The notes: generated from the sequence alone by a model not told the origin. Shown: positions 1-8,334, counted from the stretch's first letter. The stretch: 64,000 bases of DNA from Oceanobacillus jeddahensis (GCF_000750635.1 NZ_CCDM010000002.1:682001-746000); one strand, 5' to 3'. Translations and numbers: made by a program.

Positions 1-81
1 ATCTGTATGCTGACCCGTTCATTAAAAGATGACCACGGACATCATATCTCTAAAGAGGAACTAGAAAGGGTGGGTGATTAA
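1..81 (+). CDS. ctaD: Cytochrome c oxidase subunit I, C-terminal end (partial)
   Basis: The window opens inside a reading frame that ends with TAA at 79-81; 26 codons are visible, ending EELERVGD. The tail is hydrophilic, with a His/Asp-rich stretch (DDHGHH). The assignment to heme-copper oxidase subunit I rests on position: it runs directly into ctaE-ctaF, as in the B. subtilis ctaCDEF operon. The stop codon lies next to the ctaE start at 83, so the two are probably translationally coupled. No catalytic residue is in view. Confidence 0.65.
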   Translation: MCMLTRSLKDDHGHHISKEELERVGD

Positions 82-82
82 T

Positions 83-706
83 ATGAGTCATGATCATTCC
101 ATTGATCCAAAGAATATGCCAAAAGACCCTTCGAAGGCAACAACAGAAGGAAAGCATAAATTCATGGGCTTGTGGGTATTCCTTGGTGGTGAGACGGTTC
201 TTTTTGCCTGCCTGTTTGGTACGTACCTTGCTTTAAAAGATTCTAATGCCGGAGGACCGACAACACAGGAATTATACGGTCTCGGACTGGTATTCTTAAT
301 GACAATCCTGCTTTTAACAAGCTCTTTAACAAGTGTGTATGCTATTTATCATATGAAGAATAATGACTTTAAGAAGATGCAGCTATGGATGGGAATTACA
401 GCATTACTGGGTATTGCTTTCCTTGCATGTGAGGTTTATGAATTTGCACATTATATTCATGACTATGGTTTTACATTCCGTTCTTCTGCATTTGGATCAG
501 CTTTTTATACTTTAGTCGGCTTTCATGGAGGACACGTTGTATTTGGATTATCCTGGATCATCGCATTGATGGTTCGTAATGCAAAGCGTGGGCTGGACCT
601 GTATAATGCACCAAAATATAATACATTTGCGCTATATTGGCACTTTATCGATGTAGTGTGGGTGTTTATCTTTACAGTTGTTTATCTGATGGGGATGGTG
701 AGTTAA
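83..706 (+). CDS. ctaE: Cytochrome c oxidase (caa3-type) subunit III
   Basis: Integral membrane subunit III of the aa3/caa3 terminal oxidase, which reduces O2 at the end of the respiratory chain. The 207-residue product has about five hydrophobic segments after a soluble N-terminus and ends with the family pattern YWHFIDVVWVFIF near residues 185-197. I chose ATG 83 over the in-frame GTG 74: it gives exactly the usual Bacillus length and puts the GGGTGG Shine-Dalgarno at a normal distance. It is co-transcribed with ctaD upstream (start next to its stop) and ctaF 3 bp downstream. Confidence 0.95.
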   Translation: MSHDHSIDPKNMPKDPSKATTEGKHKFMGLWVFLGGETVLFACLFGTYLALKDSNAGGPTTQELYGLGLVFLMTILLLTSSLTSVYAIYHMKNNDFKKMQLWMGITALLGIAFLACEVYEFAHYIHDYGFTFRSSAFGSAFYTLVGFHGGHVVFGLSWIIALMVRNAKRGLDLYNAPKYNTFALYWHFIDVVWVFIFTVVYLMGMVS

Positions 707-709
707 TTT

Positions 710-1030
710 ATGACAGATGAAATGAGTTCAAGAAAAATTAATTCGTTCCAAAAACAAAAGAATAAACAAGAAATGCAAAAAATGGTAGTCAGTTTCGCAT
801 TAATGATTTTCTTTACATTAGTTGCATTTGCTCTTGTTATGTTTGAAGTACCATCTACGTATGTTATTCCAATATTGCTGCTTCTTGCCTTTGTACAGGT
901 AGGATTTCAGTTTTTCTACTTTATGCACTTAAAGGACAAAGGTCATGAGGTACCTGCTCAAATTATCTATGGTGGGATTTTCATTACAGTGATGGTGGCA
1001 TTAACATTTACGGTTATTACCTGGTGGTAA
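710..1030 (+). CDS. ctaF: Cytochrome c oxidase subunit IV (caa3-type)
   Basis: Small membrane subunit of the caa3 oxidase, 106 residues, close to the roughly 110 usual in Bacillus. A charged N-terminus (residues 1-25) is followed by three hydrophobic segments. The motif QFFYFMHLKDK near residues 66-76 is typical of the prokaryotic subunit IV (COX4_pro) family. It starts 3 bp after ctaE and ends the operon: a strong intrinsic terminator follows at 1071-1113. Its role is structural or assembly-related rather than catalytic. Confidence 0.93.
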   Translation: MTDEMSSRKINSFQKQKNKQEMQKMVVSFALMIFFTLVAFALVMFEVPSTYVIPILLLLAFVQVGFQFFYFMHLKDKGHEVPAQIIYGGIFITVMVALTFTVITWW

Positions 1031-1070
1031 GTAAGACAATTGAAAATCAACCTTATTAAAATTGCTAAAT

Positions 1071-1113
1071 ACTATGATGATATATTTTTAAATCATCATA
1101 GTGTTTTTTTTTT
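1071..1113 (+). terminator. Terminator of the ctaCDEF operon
   Basis: An 11-bp perfect stem (ACTATGATGAT / ATCATCATAGT, 10-nt loop) is followed at once by a run of ten T. It sits 40 bp past the ctaF stop. Confidence 0.9.
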
Positions 1114-1225
1114 GCAGGTTCGAAAATAAATGGATGTGTTTTAAAATCGTCACAATCCATCTAGAGAATTCTTGCTTATTTTAAGGTATAATAGATAATG
1201 TAGACTAAACTGGAGATGATTAAGT

Positions 1226-2131
1226 ATGTGGTTAGATATACAAATATTTGGGTTTCGGGCATTGTGGAGTCCATATTTTATGATATTTATAGCTCTCATT
1301 GCTTTAGCTTATTTTTTAATTACAGGGCCATATCGGCATAAATTTGGCAATCATAATAAAGTTTCTGTGAAGCAGCAGGTGTCTTTTTATACCGCGATGC
1401 TATGTCTATACTTAGTTAAAGGAGCACCAATTGATTTACTTTCACATATAACGCTTACTGCTCACATGATTCAAATGGCCGTTTATTTACTTGTTGTGCC
1501 AATATTGATTATCAAAGGCATTCCAGCCTGGTTATGGAGAAAAGCGATTGATCTTCCTGTTATTAGACCAATTGTAAAAATAGGCACAAAACCTTTAATA
1601 TCATTATTGCTATTTAATGGTTTATTTTCCTTTTATCACATCCCTAGTTTTTTTGAGTTTGCAAAATCTTCGCCGGTTATTCATTCGGCCGTTCATGGGT
1701 TATTGTTATTTGCAGCTTTTCTAATGTTCTTTCCATTGTTATCTCCTATAAAGGAATTTGACCGCATGCAGCCTCTATTAAAGGTAGGTTATATTTTTGC
1801 AAATAGTGTATTAATCACACCTGCATGTGCATTAATCATTTTTGCATCTGAACCTCTTTATGCAACATATACACAAGGAGGAGCATGGATGCAGGCGATG
1901 AGTCTTTGTGTGCCGACTGATGTTTTACAGGGACTTGCTCCCGGTTTAACTGGCCCGGAAATGTTTACACCGCTCAGTATATTGACAGACCAGCAGCTCG
2001 GCGGTATTATCATGAAGATTATTCAAGAAATTACTTATGGAGGGGTTTTAGCAACGATTATTTTTTCTTGGATCAGAAGAGAAGGTAATACTATTGACCC
2101 GTTACCGCCAACAACGGCAGAAACACATTGA
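1226..2131 (+). CDS. ctaG: Cytochrome c oxidase assembly factor CtaG
   Basis: Polytopic membrane protein of 301 residues, needed in Bacillus for assembly of active caa3 oxidase, probably at the copper-delivery step. About seven hydrophobic helices are visible, with His residues in or near them (for example SHITLTAHM near residue 75 and FYHIPSF near 138), as in the CtaG_Cox11/caa3_CtaG family. ATG 1226 has a GGAGATGA ribosome site. The gene follows the ctaF terminator, and a TATAAT at about 1187 suggests its own promoter, though no good -35 box is visible. Confidence 0.93.
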   Translation: MWLDIQIFGFRALWSPYFMIFIALIALAYFLITGPYRHKFGNHNKVSVKQQVSFYTAMLCLYLVKGAPIDLLSHITLTAHMIQMAVYLLVVPILIIKGIPAWLWRKAIDLPVIRPIVKIGTKPLISLLLFNGLFSFYHIPSFFEFAKSSPVIHSAVHGLLLFAAFLMFFPLLSPIKEFDRMQPLLKVGYIFANSVLITPACALIIFASEPLYATYTQGGAWMQAMSLCVPTDVLQGLAPGLTGPEMFTPLSILTDQQLGGIIMKIIQEITYGGVLATIIFSWIRREGNTIDPLPPTTAETH

Positions 2132-2287
2132 AAAGAAAGTTCCAAAAGAGGAGCAAAATGAATAAGAGAAAAAACGATGCAATTACGTAGGGAAGCAGAT
2201 CTTCATTTCTTTATATAATTATAAGGTTTCTTCGTTTTTTCCCGATATTTTTTCAACGTATATTTAGAAATACTGGAGGATAAAGAA

Positions 2288-2743
2288 ATGCATTTACTAC
2301 CAACTATTAGTACATTTTTTATTGCTTTGAGTGCAATACTCGTCGCAATAGGCTGGGTTTTAATCGTAAAAAATAAAAGAAAAGAACATAAAGCTGTGAT
2401 GATATCAGCAGCTGTCAGTGCACTTCTTTTCTTCATTATTTATGTATCACGCACCGTGTTTATTGGAAATACAAGCTTTGGAGGTCCTGAAAATATACAG
2501 ACCTATTTTACGATTTTCCTGATTTTCCATATTATTTTAGCGACAGTGGGAGCGGTGTTTGGAATTGTAACGCTTGTATTAGCATTCAAGAGAAATATTA
2601 AAAAACACCGTAAAATTGGTCCGGTAACAAGTATTATTTGGTTTTTCAGTGCTATTACAGGGATTATGGTTTATATTTTTCTATATGTATTATTTGAACC
2701 GGGTGAAACAACAAGTATGATTAAGGCTATTCTTGGTTTTTAA
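2288..2743 (+). CDS. DUF420 (YozB-like) membrane protein
   Basis: A 151-residue membrane protein with four hydrophobic segments and short basic loops (KNKRKEHK near residue 29, KRNIKKHRKIG near 103). The order of helices, the GNTSFGG loop and its place beside ctaG fit the DUF420/YozB family, members of which often lie beside cytochrome oxidase genes. No catalytic residues are evident; a link to heme-copper oxidase assembly is inferred from context only. The start has a TGGAGGATAAAGAAATG ribosome site. A terminator follows at 2777-2828. Confidence 0.8.
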   Translation: MHLLPTISTFFIALSAILVAIGWVLIVKNKRKEHKAVMISAAVSALLFFIIYVSRTVFIGNTSFGGPENIQTYFTIFLIFHIILATVGAVFGIVTLVLAFKRNIKKHRKIGPVTSIIWFFSAITGIMVYIFLYVLFEPGETTSMIKAILGF

Positions 2744-2776
2744 CCGCTAATCTGTGATGTGAAAGCTTGAATTTGA

Positions 2777-2828
2777 TGTAAAGGGGGGTGCTGTTATCCA
2801 GGAGCGCCGCCCCTTTTTACATGTTTTT
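2777..2828 (+). terminator. Terminator after the DUF420 gene
   Basis: GTAAAGGGGGGTGCT pairs imperfectly with AGCGCCGCCCCTTTTTAC, then ATGTTTTT. The GC-rich stem lies 35 bp downstream of the stop codon. Confidence 0.7.
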
Positions 2829-2892
2829 CGAATAAGGAATATTTTCGGCAAATATATAATGGCCTCACAACACAGCTGGTATGATGAAAAAT

Positions 2893-2935
2893 AAAAAGAG
2901 ATAACATATGACAAAATGATATGCTATCTCTTTTT
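2893..2935. terminator. Bidirectional terminator
   Basis: An inverted repeat with arms AAAAAGAGATAACATAT and ATATGCTATCTCTTTTT (one mismatch) and an 8-nt loop. The A-tract and T-tract make it functional on either strand. It mainly serves the minus-strand YugN-like gene that ends at 2947. Confidence 0.8.
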
Positions 2936-2946
2936 AAGGCTCTATT

Positions 2947-3312
2947 TTATTTTTTGTAATACTGTAATTCTTCGCTGAGCTTGGCAAGTAATGTGTTTGT
3001 TCTTTCTACAACGCTTTCAGGGAAGTTCTCTTCTTCACCATATTCTATTCCATGAGGATAATAATGTTTACCGAGTAAAGGAGTCATTAATTGCATAACG
3101 GCATTGCGTTTATCTACATCTCCCTCGATAGCATATCCTTGTACACGGATATAATATGTAATACCTTCTTCATTGGAGCCAATTTTGTAATCGTAGGTAA
3201 CACGTTCATAATCCCATTGTCCTGCCCGGATAAATGCAAGATTCGCTGTTACATGATCCAATACCTGTACATCAATAATAGTGTCTTCTATCCCAGTGTT
3301 TTCAAATCTCAT
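2947..3312 (-). CDS. YugN-like family protein (position of ylbA)
   Basis: A 121-residue soluble protein with no signal peptide or membrane segment. It reads as an alpha/beta protein and resembles the YugN-like family, known in Bacillus as an uncharacterised small cytoplasmic protein. The reverse-strand start has a good GAGGTG ribosome site. Its place after ctaG matches ylbA of B. subtilis. No biochemical function can be given. It is a single-gene unit closed by the bidirectional terminator at 2893-2935. Confidence 0.75.
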   Translation of the reverse strand: MRFENTGIEDTIIDVQVLDHVTANLAFIRAGQWDYERVTYDYKIGSNEEGITYYIRVQGYAIEGDVDKRNAVMQLMTPLLGKHYYPHGIEYGEEENFPESVVERTNTLLAKLSEELQYYKK

Positions 3313-3634
3313 TATACTTTCACCTCATCAAAAATATTCTGCTTAGTTTAAGGATAATACGAAACGGTAATAGATGCAATAGAAACCATGGACGTTAGCA
3401 AAGAAAGGGTATAATATAATGATAATGGGGTATAAAGTAGATAAGTAGGTTATAAAAAGATGTTCAGAAATCACTGACCCTTTGTGCTGAGACAGGGGAG
3501 CGTGATCCGGAATAACCGGAATGGAGCGGAGTCAAACATTAAGAGCGTAGTTAAGATACATGCTTTCTTAATTTGCCCATTTTTGAAGGGGTACGATCAA
3601 GGATTTATTTGTCTGCTGGATGGGGGTTCCAATC
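3313..3634. other. Intergenic, no gene seen
   Basis: About 320 bp between the divergent YugN-like gene and ylbC. It should hold promoters for both. It includes a patch starting AAGATGTTCAGAAATC near 3458, whose first bases resemble the end of repeat family F (27787, 31647), and a short CCGGAATAACCGG dyad. No open frame with a ribosome site is present. The ylbB-type CBS gene found near here in B. subtilis is absent. Confidence 0.5.
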
Positions 3635-4702
3635 ATGAAGAAGCTTCGTAATATTTTGTTAATCATGATTATTGCACTCCTTGTATTTATTGTTATTAAC
3701 CAGATAAGTTCATCACCTACAGAGGTTGTTAGAGAAGTCACGACACATCTTAATGAAGATGAAGAGGACATAGAGCCGAAAGGGACTGCTGCAGAGCTTC
3801 CTCAGATGAATTTAGAAGGCGATTTATATCAATGGATCGGAAAGACGTCAACAGAACTTGTGGAAGAGCTGGGAGAACCGGACAGGATTGATGTTAGTGC
3901 ATATAGTTATGAATGGTACGTATATAATAATTCAGAAAGCCAATACGGTCAGTTTGCTATTTTAGAAGATGAGATTGTATCTGTTTACGCTATTGGTGAT
4001 AATTTAGAGATATCACCAATTAATTCAGAGGCAAGTTATATAGAAGTGGCAGATACATTTCATTTTTCAAATGAAGTAACCTATTCTGATGGTGATTCTT
4101 CGTTTACTTTTCGATTAAATGCAGAAGATCTTCAGATGAGACCATTAGTGAAAATAAGTGATTCTACATTTATTCAATTTTATTTTGATACGTTTACAGA
4201 AACATTATCTTCTATGAGAATTTCTACGGGAGATGCACTTTTATTACAGAGACCTTATGAAATCGAATATCGGGGAGAGCTGCCTGAACAGCCTGAATTT
4301 AATGAGGAAGAGTGGAGGGAAATTCAGAAAGGGATGGAGCAGCAAGTGCTTGATATTTCTAATATAATGCGTTACAAGCATGATTTGCCGCGTTTAGAAT
4401 GGGATGATCAAGTAAGCCTGGTAGCATATGATCATAGTAAAGATATGTATGACAATGATTATTTTTCCCATGTTAATTTAGACGGGAATGGTTTAAAAGA
4501 ACGCTTGGAGGAAAAACAGGTTGCTTATGTAGCTGCTGGAGAGAATATTGCAGCTCAGTATCCAGATGCTCCTGCTGCGATGGAAGGATGGTTAAATAGT
4601 GAAAGTCATCGGGAAGCATTATTAAGTGATGAATATAGTTACCTTGGGGTCGGTGTATATCGTTTTTATTATACACAAAACTTTTTAGGGAAGCCTTTTT
4701 AA
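3635..4702 (+). CDS. ylbC: CAP-domain extracellular protein YlbC
   Basis: A 355-residue exported or membrane-anchored protein. A single hydrophobic N-terminal segment (residues 8-24) is followed by a linker, a CAP-associated domain (about 65-200) and a C-terminal CAP/SCP-like domain (about 235-340). The CAP landmarks are visible: HSKDM and FSHVN, GENIA, and W-x3-S-HR. Function is unknown; CAP domains are often secreted and some bind lipids or act on walls. ATG 3635 is preferred to ATG 3620 because GGGGG lies 8 nt before it. A terminator follows at 4727. Confidence 0.85.
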   Translation: MKKLRNILLIMIIALLVFIVINQISSSPTEVVREVTTHLNEDEEDIEPKGTAAELPQMNLEGDLYQWIGKTSTELVEELGEPDRIDVSAYSYEWYVYNNSESQYGQFAILEDEIVSVYAIGDNLEISPINSEASYIEVADTFHFSNEVTYSDGDSSFTFRLNAEDLQMRPLVKISDSTFIQFYFDTFTETLSSMRISTGDALLLQRPYEIEYRGELPEQPEFNEEEWREIQKGMEQQVLDISNIMRYKHDLPRLEWDDQVSLVAYDHSKDMYDNDYFSHVNLDGNGLKERLEEKQVAYVAAGENIAAQYPDAPAAMEGWLNSESHREALLSDEYSYLGVGVYRFYYTQNFLGKPF

Positions 4703-4726
4703 TATATTTAAACCTATTTAACAGAG

Positions 4727-4758
4727 GAAGAAGTCAGAGATCCGTGGCTTCTTTTTTA
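4727..4758 (+). terminator. Terminator after ylbC
   Basis: AGAAGTCA pairs with TGGCTTCT, followed by a TTTTTT run, 25 bp after the ylbC stop. Confidence 0.75.
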
Positions 4759-4799
4759 TTTGCATAGAAAATTATAGAATTATTGCCTTGTGGATAACT

Positions 4800-5030
4800 A
4801 TTTATAGTAAAACAGCCACGTCCAGCTCCGAGCGCCAAAAACTAGGAGATTTCACGTCGCGCCCTACGATAAGTCAACATCGGTTCGTCACCTCACCGTG
4901 TTTCCTTTATCTCAAGAATAAAGGAAGTTCGACTAAAGTCGAACCACCCCCAAAAACCGGGGGCGCAATCTCTACGTTTTTAAACAGGCGCTCTGCGCTT
5001 TTGGTCACGGTAAGGAAGTAAGACTAAGTT
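4800..5030. repeat. Interspersed repeat, family E (multi-arm)
   Basis: A 230-bp GC-richer stretch in an AT-rich gap. It has an outer stem (GAGCGCC / GGCGCTC) enclosing three inner hairpins: TTCCTTTAT / ATAAAGGAA, GTTCGACT / AGTCGAAC and CCCCC / GGGGG. The opening CGTCCAGCTCC-AGCGCC and the closing GGCGCTCTGCGCTTTTGGT resemble a repeat I recall from many Bacillaceae intergenic regions. Only one copy is in the window. No gene is encoded. Confidence 0.7.
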
Positions 5031-5439
5031 TCCTGCGTCCCTATGGAAATGTCTAAGTTAACACATCTTTGTGCTAGTAAATATCAATAGAATGTAAGTT
5101 TTTAACGTTAGAAAGTAATAAGCCATTAGCACATTTTTAACCAAATTACATAGGTTATTGTAGGAAGTTTTAAAAACACTTTGCAGGCAGAGCCTTAAAA
5201 ATAAAGGATTACCTTCGTTGGGACTGGTACTGTGCTTACCAATGTTGTCAGGTTAATTAAATGTATGAAATACAAAGTCTTGTATAGATCACAATAAAGC
5301 TAACTAGCGTATTGCTTTTTCTACAGTGCCGCATTACGCTGACAACTGTTGCGCTAACTCCTCCCATCACAATCACTGCACATATACTGTAGTTTTAATA
5401 AGTATATGCCCTTATAGTGTAAAAAGGACGGTGAGAAAA
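5031..5439. other. Intergenic, no gene seen
   Basis: The rest of the 737-bp ylbC-ylbD gap. It is AT-rich and holds no open frame with a ribosome site. It should contain the ylbD promoter, which I cannot place with confidence. Confidence 0.4.
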
Positions 5440-5844
5440 TTGAGTCAATTACATCCTAGTGTTGCAGCATTTAAATCTTTCGTGAATCGCCATCCTAAAT
5501 TATTGGAAGAAATCAGAAAAAGTGGCAAGGGATGGCAGGAATTTTATGAAAAGTGGGCAATTTTAGATGAAGATGACCCGTTTTGGAACGAATATAAAAC
5601 AGAATCTACAGAAGCCGATTCTGAATCGAAAAATCAGGATAGTAAAAAAAGCAAAAAAACAGATCATTCCGACCTTATCCGACAGATCATGGACTATACC
5701 CAGAACTTAGATACGGAAAAGGTACAAGGGCAAATCGAGCAATTAAGTAAGGCCATAGGTGTTGTTCAAGAAATGATTGGTGATATGAAAAAGCCTTCCG
5801 CAAATAAAACACCCAGAGCTCCTTTTTCATTAAGAAAAGATTAG
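5440..5844 (+). CDS. ylbD: YlbD-like protein (spore-coat associated)
   Basis: A small hydrophilic, highly charged protein of about 134 residues. The N-terminal core HPSVAAFKSFVNRHPKLLEEIRK and the following GKGWQEFYEKW match the YlbD family (YlbD_coat), linked to the spore coat in Bacillus. A low-complexity Glu/Ser/Lys linker (about 58-85) is followed by an amphipathic helix. TTG 5440 is chosen because it begins the family's conserved start (LSQLHP) behind AAGGACGGTGAG; GTG 5431 is possible. It probably forms an operon with ylbE, 10 bp downstream. Confidence 0.8.
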   Translation: MSQLHPSVAAFKSFVNRHPKLLEEIRKSGKGWQEFYEKWAILDEDDPFWNEYKTESTEADSESKNQDSKKSKKTDHSDLIRQIMDYTQNLDTEKVQGQIEQLSKAIGVVQEMIGDMKKPSANKTPRAPFSLRKD

Positions 5845-5854
5845 AGGGGATAAA

Positions 5855-6088
5855 ATGGATAATGATATCATTGCCTATCTCAAAAAAAATCCGGAACTTG
5901 CTGAATTTGTCCGATATCATCCAATTTGGTATCGTTATTTGACGCGTGATCCAAGTCGGCTGGAAGAGTTAAAAAAAGAAGCAAAGAAATTTTATGGAAA
6001 AACATTTCCTCAAAAAATAAATACTTTCTCGAATCAATTACAAATGGTAAGAATGTTTGCAGAGATGGCTAAATCAATGAAAGATTGA
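5855..6088 (+). CDS. ylbE: YlbE-like protein
   Basis: A 77-residue protein of the YlbE-like family, close to the roughly 79 usual in Bacillus. The N-terminal half NPELAEFVRYHPIWYRYLTR is the family signature. The rest is helical and basic, with no membrane segment or catalytic motif. It starts 10 bp after ylbD behind AGAGGGGATAAA, so the two are co-transcribed. Function is unknown; the conserved pairing with ylbD suggests a sporulation role, which is inference. Confidence 0.82.
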   Translation: MDNDIIAYLKKNPELAEFVRYHPIWYRYLTRDPSRLEELKKEAKKFYGKTFPQKINTFSNQLQMVRMFAEMAKSMKD

Positions 6089-6265
6089 AGCCGCCTCTGT
6101 TTTCTTTCGAAGTATAAAATGGTATGATAATAAGGATAACTATAAAAGTTTAATGATGCAGCTAAGCTGAATCACATCTAATTTAATAGTTACTGGCATA
6201 AACCTTATTAAGAGATAATCTCTTTTTTATTACATTCATTAATAATTGTTCGTGGAGGTGGAAAA

Positions 6266-6703
6266 ATGATTGCTACAATGGAATATGTAGATATATTAGA
6301 TGAATCGGAGTTAGTCGGGAAAATGATTTTACAATCCGATGTTATGGAACAATATCAATCAGCGAAGAAATCGTTGGATGAAGATAAGGAAGCGCAGAAT
6401 CTGATTAAAACATTTGCGGATGTTAAAGAGCATTATGAAGATGTACAGCGGTTCGGCAGATACCATCCGGATTATTATGATATTATGAAGCAAGTCCGCT
6501 CTAAAAAACGAGATATGGATTTGAATGATAAAGTGGCGGCTTTTAAAGTTGCTGAAAGAAATCTGCAAAATCTATTGGATGAAGTCAGCCAATTTGTAGC
6601 AGAGAGTGTTAGTGAACAGATTAAAGCGCCTAAAGATGGCGCAGCTTTAACCGATAGCGGTTGTGGCTGTGGCAGCGGTGGAGCCTGTGGCTGTGCATCA
6701 TAA
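6266..6703 (+). CDS. ylbF: RicF/YlbF, Fe-S subunit of the RicAFT complex
   Basis: A 145-residue member of the YlbF/YmcA superfamily. In B. subtilis, YlbF (RicF) joins YmcA and YaaT in an Fe-S complex that helps RNase Y mature mRNAs and affects competence, sporulation and biofilm formation. The helical domain covers residues 1-120. The C-terminus carries the Cys-rich CGCGSGGACGC typical of RicF, which supplies cluster ligands. ATG 6266 has a GGAGGTGG ribosome site. ricA and yaaT orthologues are not in this window. Confidence 0.93.
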   Translation: MIATMEYVDILDESELVGKMILQSDVMEQYQSAKKSLDEDKEAQNLIKTFADVKEHYEDVQRFGRYHPDYYDIMKQVRSKKRDMDLNDKVAAFKVAERNLQNLLDEVSQFVAESVSEQIKAPKDGAALTDSGCGCGSGGACGCAS

Positions 6704-6858
6704 ATTCATAAAAGCAGGGAGCTTGAAAGAAGTGACCTGCTTTATGTCCTTATAACGCTTTTTATGGCACGGGTAACTAATAAGTTCTAACCTTCCATCA
6801 AACTTCTACTGATTGAAGCTTTTTACATATTACAGAAATAAAAAGGAGGGAAGGCAGT

Positions 6859-7131
6859 ATGGTGGAAAGACAAGGAATTGTTGTCTGGTTTCAGCATATG
6901 AAAAATGTCAGACAGTTGAAAAAACATGGACATCTTATTCATGTATCTAAAAAGCACCGTTATGCGATTATTTATGTGAATCGGGAAGATATTGATTCTA
7001 TTGAGAAAAAATTCAATCAATTCGCTTTCGTTTCTAAAGTGGAACGATCTCAAAAGCCATTTATACCGACAGACTATGAAAACGCAAAACCGGATAAGGC
7101 GAAGCAATATGATTATAAAATGGGAATCTAG
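6859..7131 (+). CDS. ylbG: YlbG, DUF2129 protein
   Basis: A 90-residue cytoplasmic protein of the UPF0298/DUF2129 family, whose members are conserved in Bacilli beside ylbF and rsmD. The core VERQGIVVWFQHMKN and RQLKKHGHLIHVSKKHRYA is characteristic, followed by a second alpha/beta repeat and a charged tail. A strong AAGGAGGG ribosome site supports ATG 6859. No catalytic residue is recognised and the function is unknown. It is separated from rsmD by a 633-bp repeat-rich gap, unlike the tight spacing in B. subtilis. Confidence 0.88.
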   Translation: MVERQGIVVWFQHMKNVRQLKKHGHLIHVSKKHRYAIIYVNREDIDSIEKKFNQFAFVSKVERSQKPFIPTDYENAKPDKAKQYDYKMGI

Positions 7132-7210
7132 GTGTATTTATGAAGCGATTCCTTTTGTTAAAGAAAACTTGGCATTCGTTAGAGGGAGACTTGAAAGCGT
7201 AGTGTTTTTC

Positions 7211-7310
7211 TGGGGTTGCGATTACTCACCCCACCATAACCCGTCGCAGCGGTCGATTAACCTGACAACATTGAGACCTGCGATTACTCGGTCTATTAAA
7301 ACCGTTGCTG
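7211..7310 (+). repeat. Repeat module shared with 11822-11920
   Basis: About 100 bp nearly identical to 11822-11920 (identical from CCATAACCCG to ACCGTTGCTG). It contains two hairpins with the same 11-nt loop TGCGATTACTC: one closed by TGGGGT/ACCCCA (7211-7233), the other by AGACC/GGTCT (7274-7294). No coding potential was found; frames that cross it are chance extensions. Confidence 0.85.
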
Positions 7311-7321
7311 TGATTATAAGA

Positions 7322-7400
7322 AAGGTCACGTCATGTGACCAAATTAGGTGCTAGGACATCGTGTCCGTCGTACTTTATTCCTTGAATTCTTTATATTTTT
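7322..7400 (+). repeat. Interspersed repeat, family C copy 1
   Basis: It carries hairpin GTCAC-gtcat-GTGAC, then GGACATCGTGTCC, then GTCGTACTTTATTCC and TGAATTCTTTA. Related copies lie near 39152-39225 and 49820-49866 (shared core: GGACA, then TCCGTCG, then TATTCC or AATTCC, then TGAATTCTTTA-like). Confidence 0.65.
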
Positions 7401-7414
7401 TTAAAGTGCAAAAA

Positions 7415-7460
7415 ATAAAAAAACCTGCAGTCAAAATTACTGCAGGTCCTTTTATTTTTT
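7415..7460. terminator. Bidirectional intrinsic terminator
   Basis: ACCTGCAGT (7423-7431) pairs perfectly with ACTGCAGGT (7439-7447) around a 7-nt loop. An A-rich tract precedes it and a T-rich tract follows. It is the first of four successive hairpins. Confidence 0.8.
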
Positions 7461-7462
7461 GA

Positions 7463-7623
7463 CAAATAAGAAAGTGTAAAACTTTCTTATTTGCATAAGT
7501 GTAACTAGGATTTCAGACTAAAGGTTTAGTGAATCCCTAGTTTCCTCATAAAAATAAAAGGCTAAAGGGAGAGGAGAAACCGGATGAAGGGCTTATGGGG
7601 AAGGATAAGCCTTCTTCCGTTTC
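7463..7623. repeat. Three further tandem hairpins
   Basis: (1) 7463-7493: CAAATAAGAAAGT / ACTTTCTTATTTG, perfect 13-bp arms with a 5-nt loop. (2) 7503-7542: AACTAGG...CTAAA / TTTAG...CCTAGTT, imperfect. (3) 7576-7623: GAAACCGGATGAAGGGCTTAT against ATAAGCCTTCTTCCGTTTC, imperfect. None has a T-tract, so they are not ordinary terminators. Confidence 0.8.
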
Positions 7624-7764
7624 AACTAAATCATATTTAGCTGAATCATTATGATATTATAGACAAAGTAAAAAATAATATACATCATGAATGAAAATAA
7701 TTTGCTAAACTTGAGAATCGTGGTAGACTATTGACGAGCTAAAAGAAGCTGAGGTGATTCAGAG

Positions 7765-8334
7765 GTGCGTGTAATAGCAGGAATACATAAAGGAAGAGCG
7801 TTAAAGAGTGTAGCTGGTGAATCTACGAGGCCAACTTCTGATAAAGTAAAAGAAGCTGTATTTCAAGTAATGGGACCTTTCTTTTCAGGTGGATTAGCAT
7901 TAGATTTGTTTGCCGGAAGTGGATCATTAGGAATTGAAGCATTAAGCAGAAAGATGTCAAAGGTCATTTTTATAGACAAGCATCCAAAGGCGGTCCAGAC
8001 GATTAAAGAGAATTTGAAATCACTCCAATTAGAAAAGCAGGCAGAGGTCTATCGAAATGATGCAGACCGAGCTTTAAAAGCCATTACTAAACGTGAATTA
8101 CAATTTGATTTAGTACTTTTAGATCCACCATATAAAAGTAAAGATTATATGGAATTACTTGATTACCTGATTGATCATCAATTGCTTAAAAAGAAAGCAA
8201 TTGTATATTGTGAGCATGATAAATCAAACATATTACCAGATACGTATAAATCTTTAAAAGCCATTAAACAAGCAGATTATGGCGGTTTAGTTCAAGTTAC
8301 GATTTACCAAATAGATGAGAGAGAGGAAGCTTAA
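7765..8334 (+). CDS. rsmD: 16S rRNA m2G966 methyltransferase RsmD
   Basis: SAM-dependent N2-guanine methyltransferase acting on 16S rRNA G966 (E. coli numbering), 189 residues. The Rossmann-type SAM motif DLFAGSGSLGIEALSR lies near residues 47-62, and the catalytic LLDPPYK motif of N6/N2 methyltransferases near 119-125. It starts at GTG 7765 behind a GAGGTG ribosome site. It ends 3 bp before coaD, with which it forms the usual rsmD-coaD operon. Confidence 0.95.
   Translation: MRVIAGIHKGRALKSVAGESTRPTSDKVKEAVFQVMGPFFSGGLALDLFAGSGSLGIEALSRKMSKVIFIDKHPKAVQTIKENLKSLQLEKQAEVYRNDADRALKAITKRELQFDLVLLDPPYKSKDYMELLDYLIDHQLLKKKAIVYCEHDKSNILPDTYKSLKAIKQADYGGLVQVTIYQIDEREEA

Noticed and set aside
7211..7310. 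CRISPR-like repetition (TGCGATTACTC units)
   Set aside because: Units are few, unevenly spaced and hairpin-forming; no spacer array and no cas gene in the window.
6992..7354. 120-codon plus-strand frame overlapping ylbG and the following repeat
   Set aside because: It shares most of its first half with ylbG in another frame, has no ribosome site, and its second half is the repeated module at 7211-7310.
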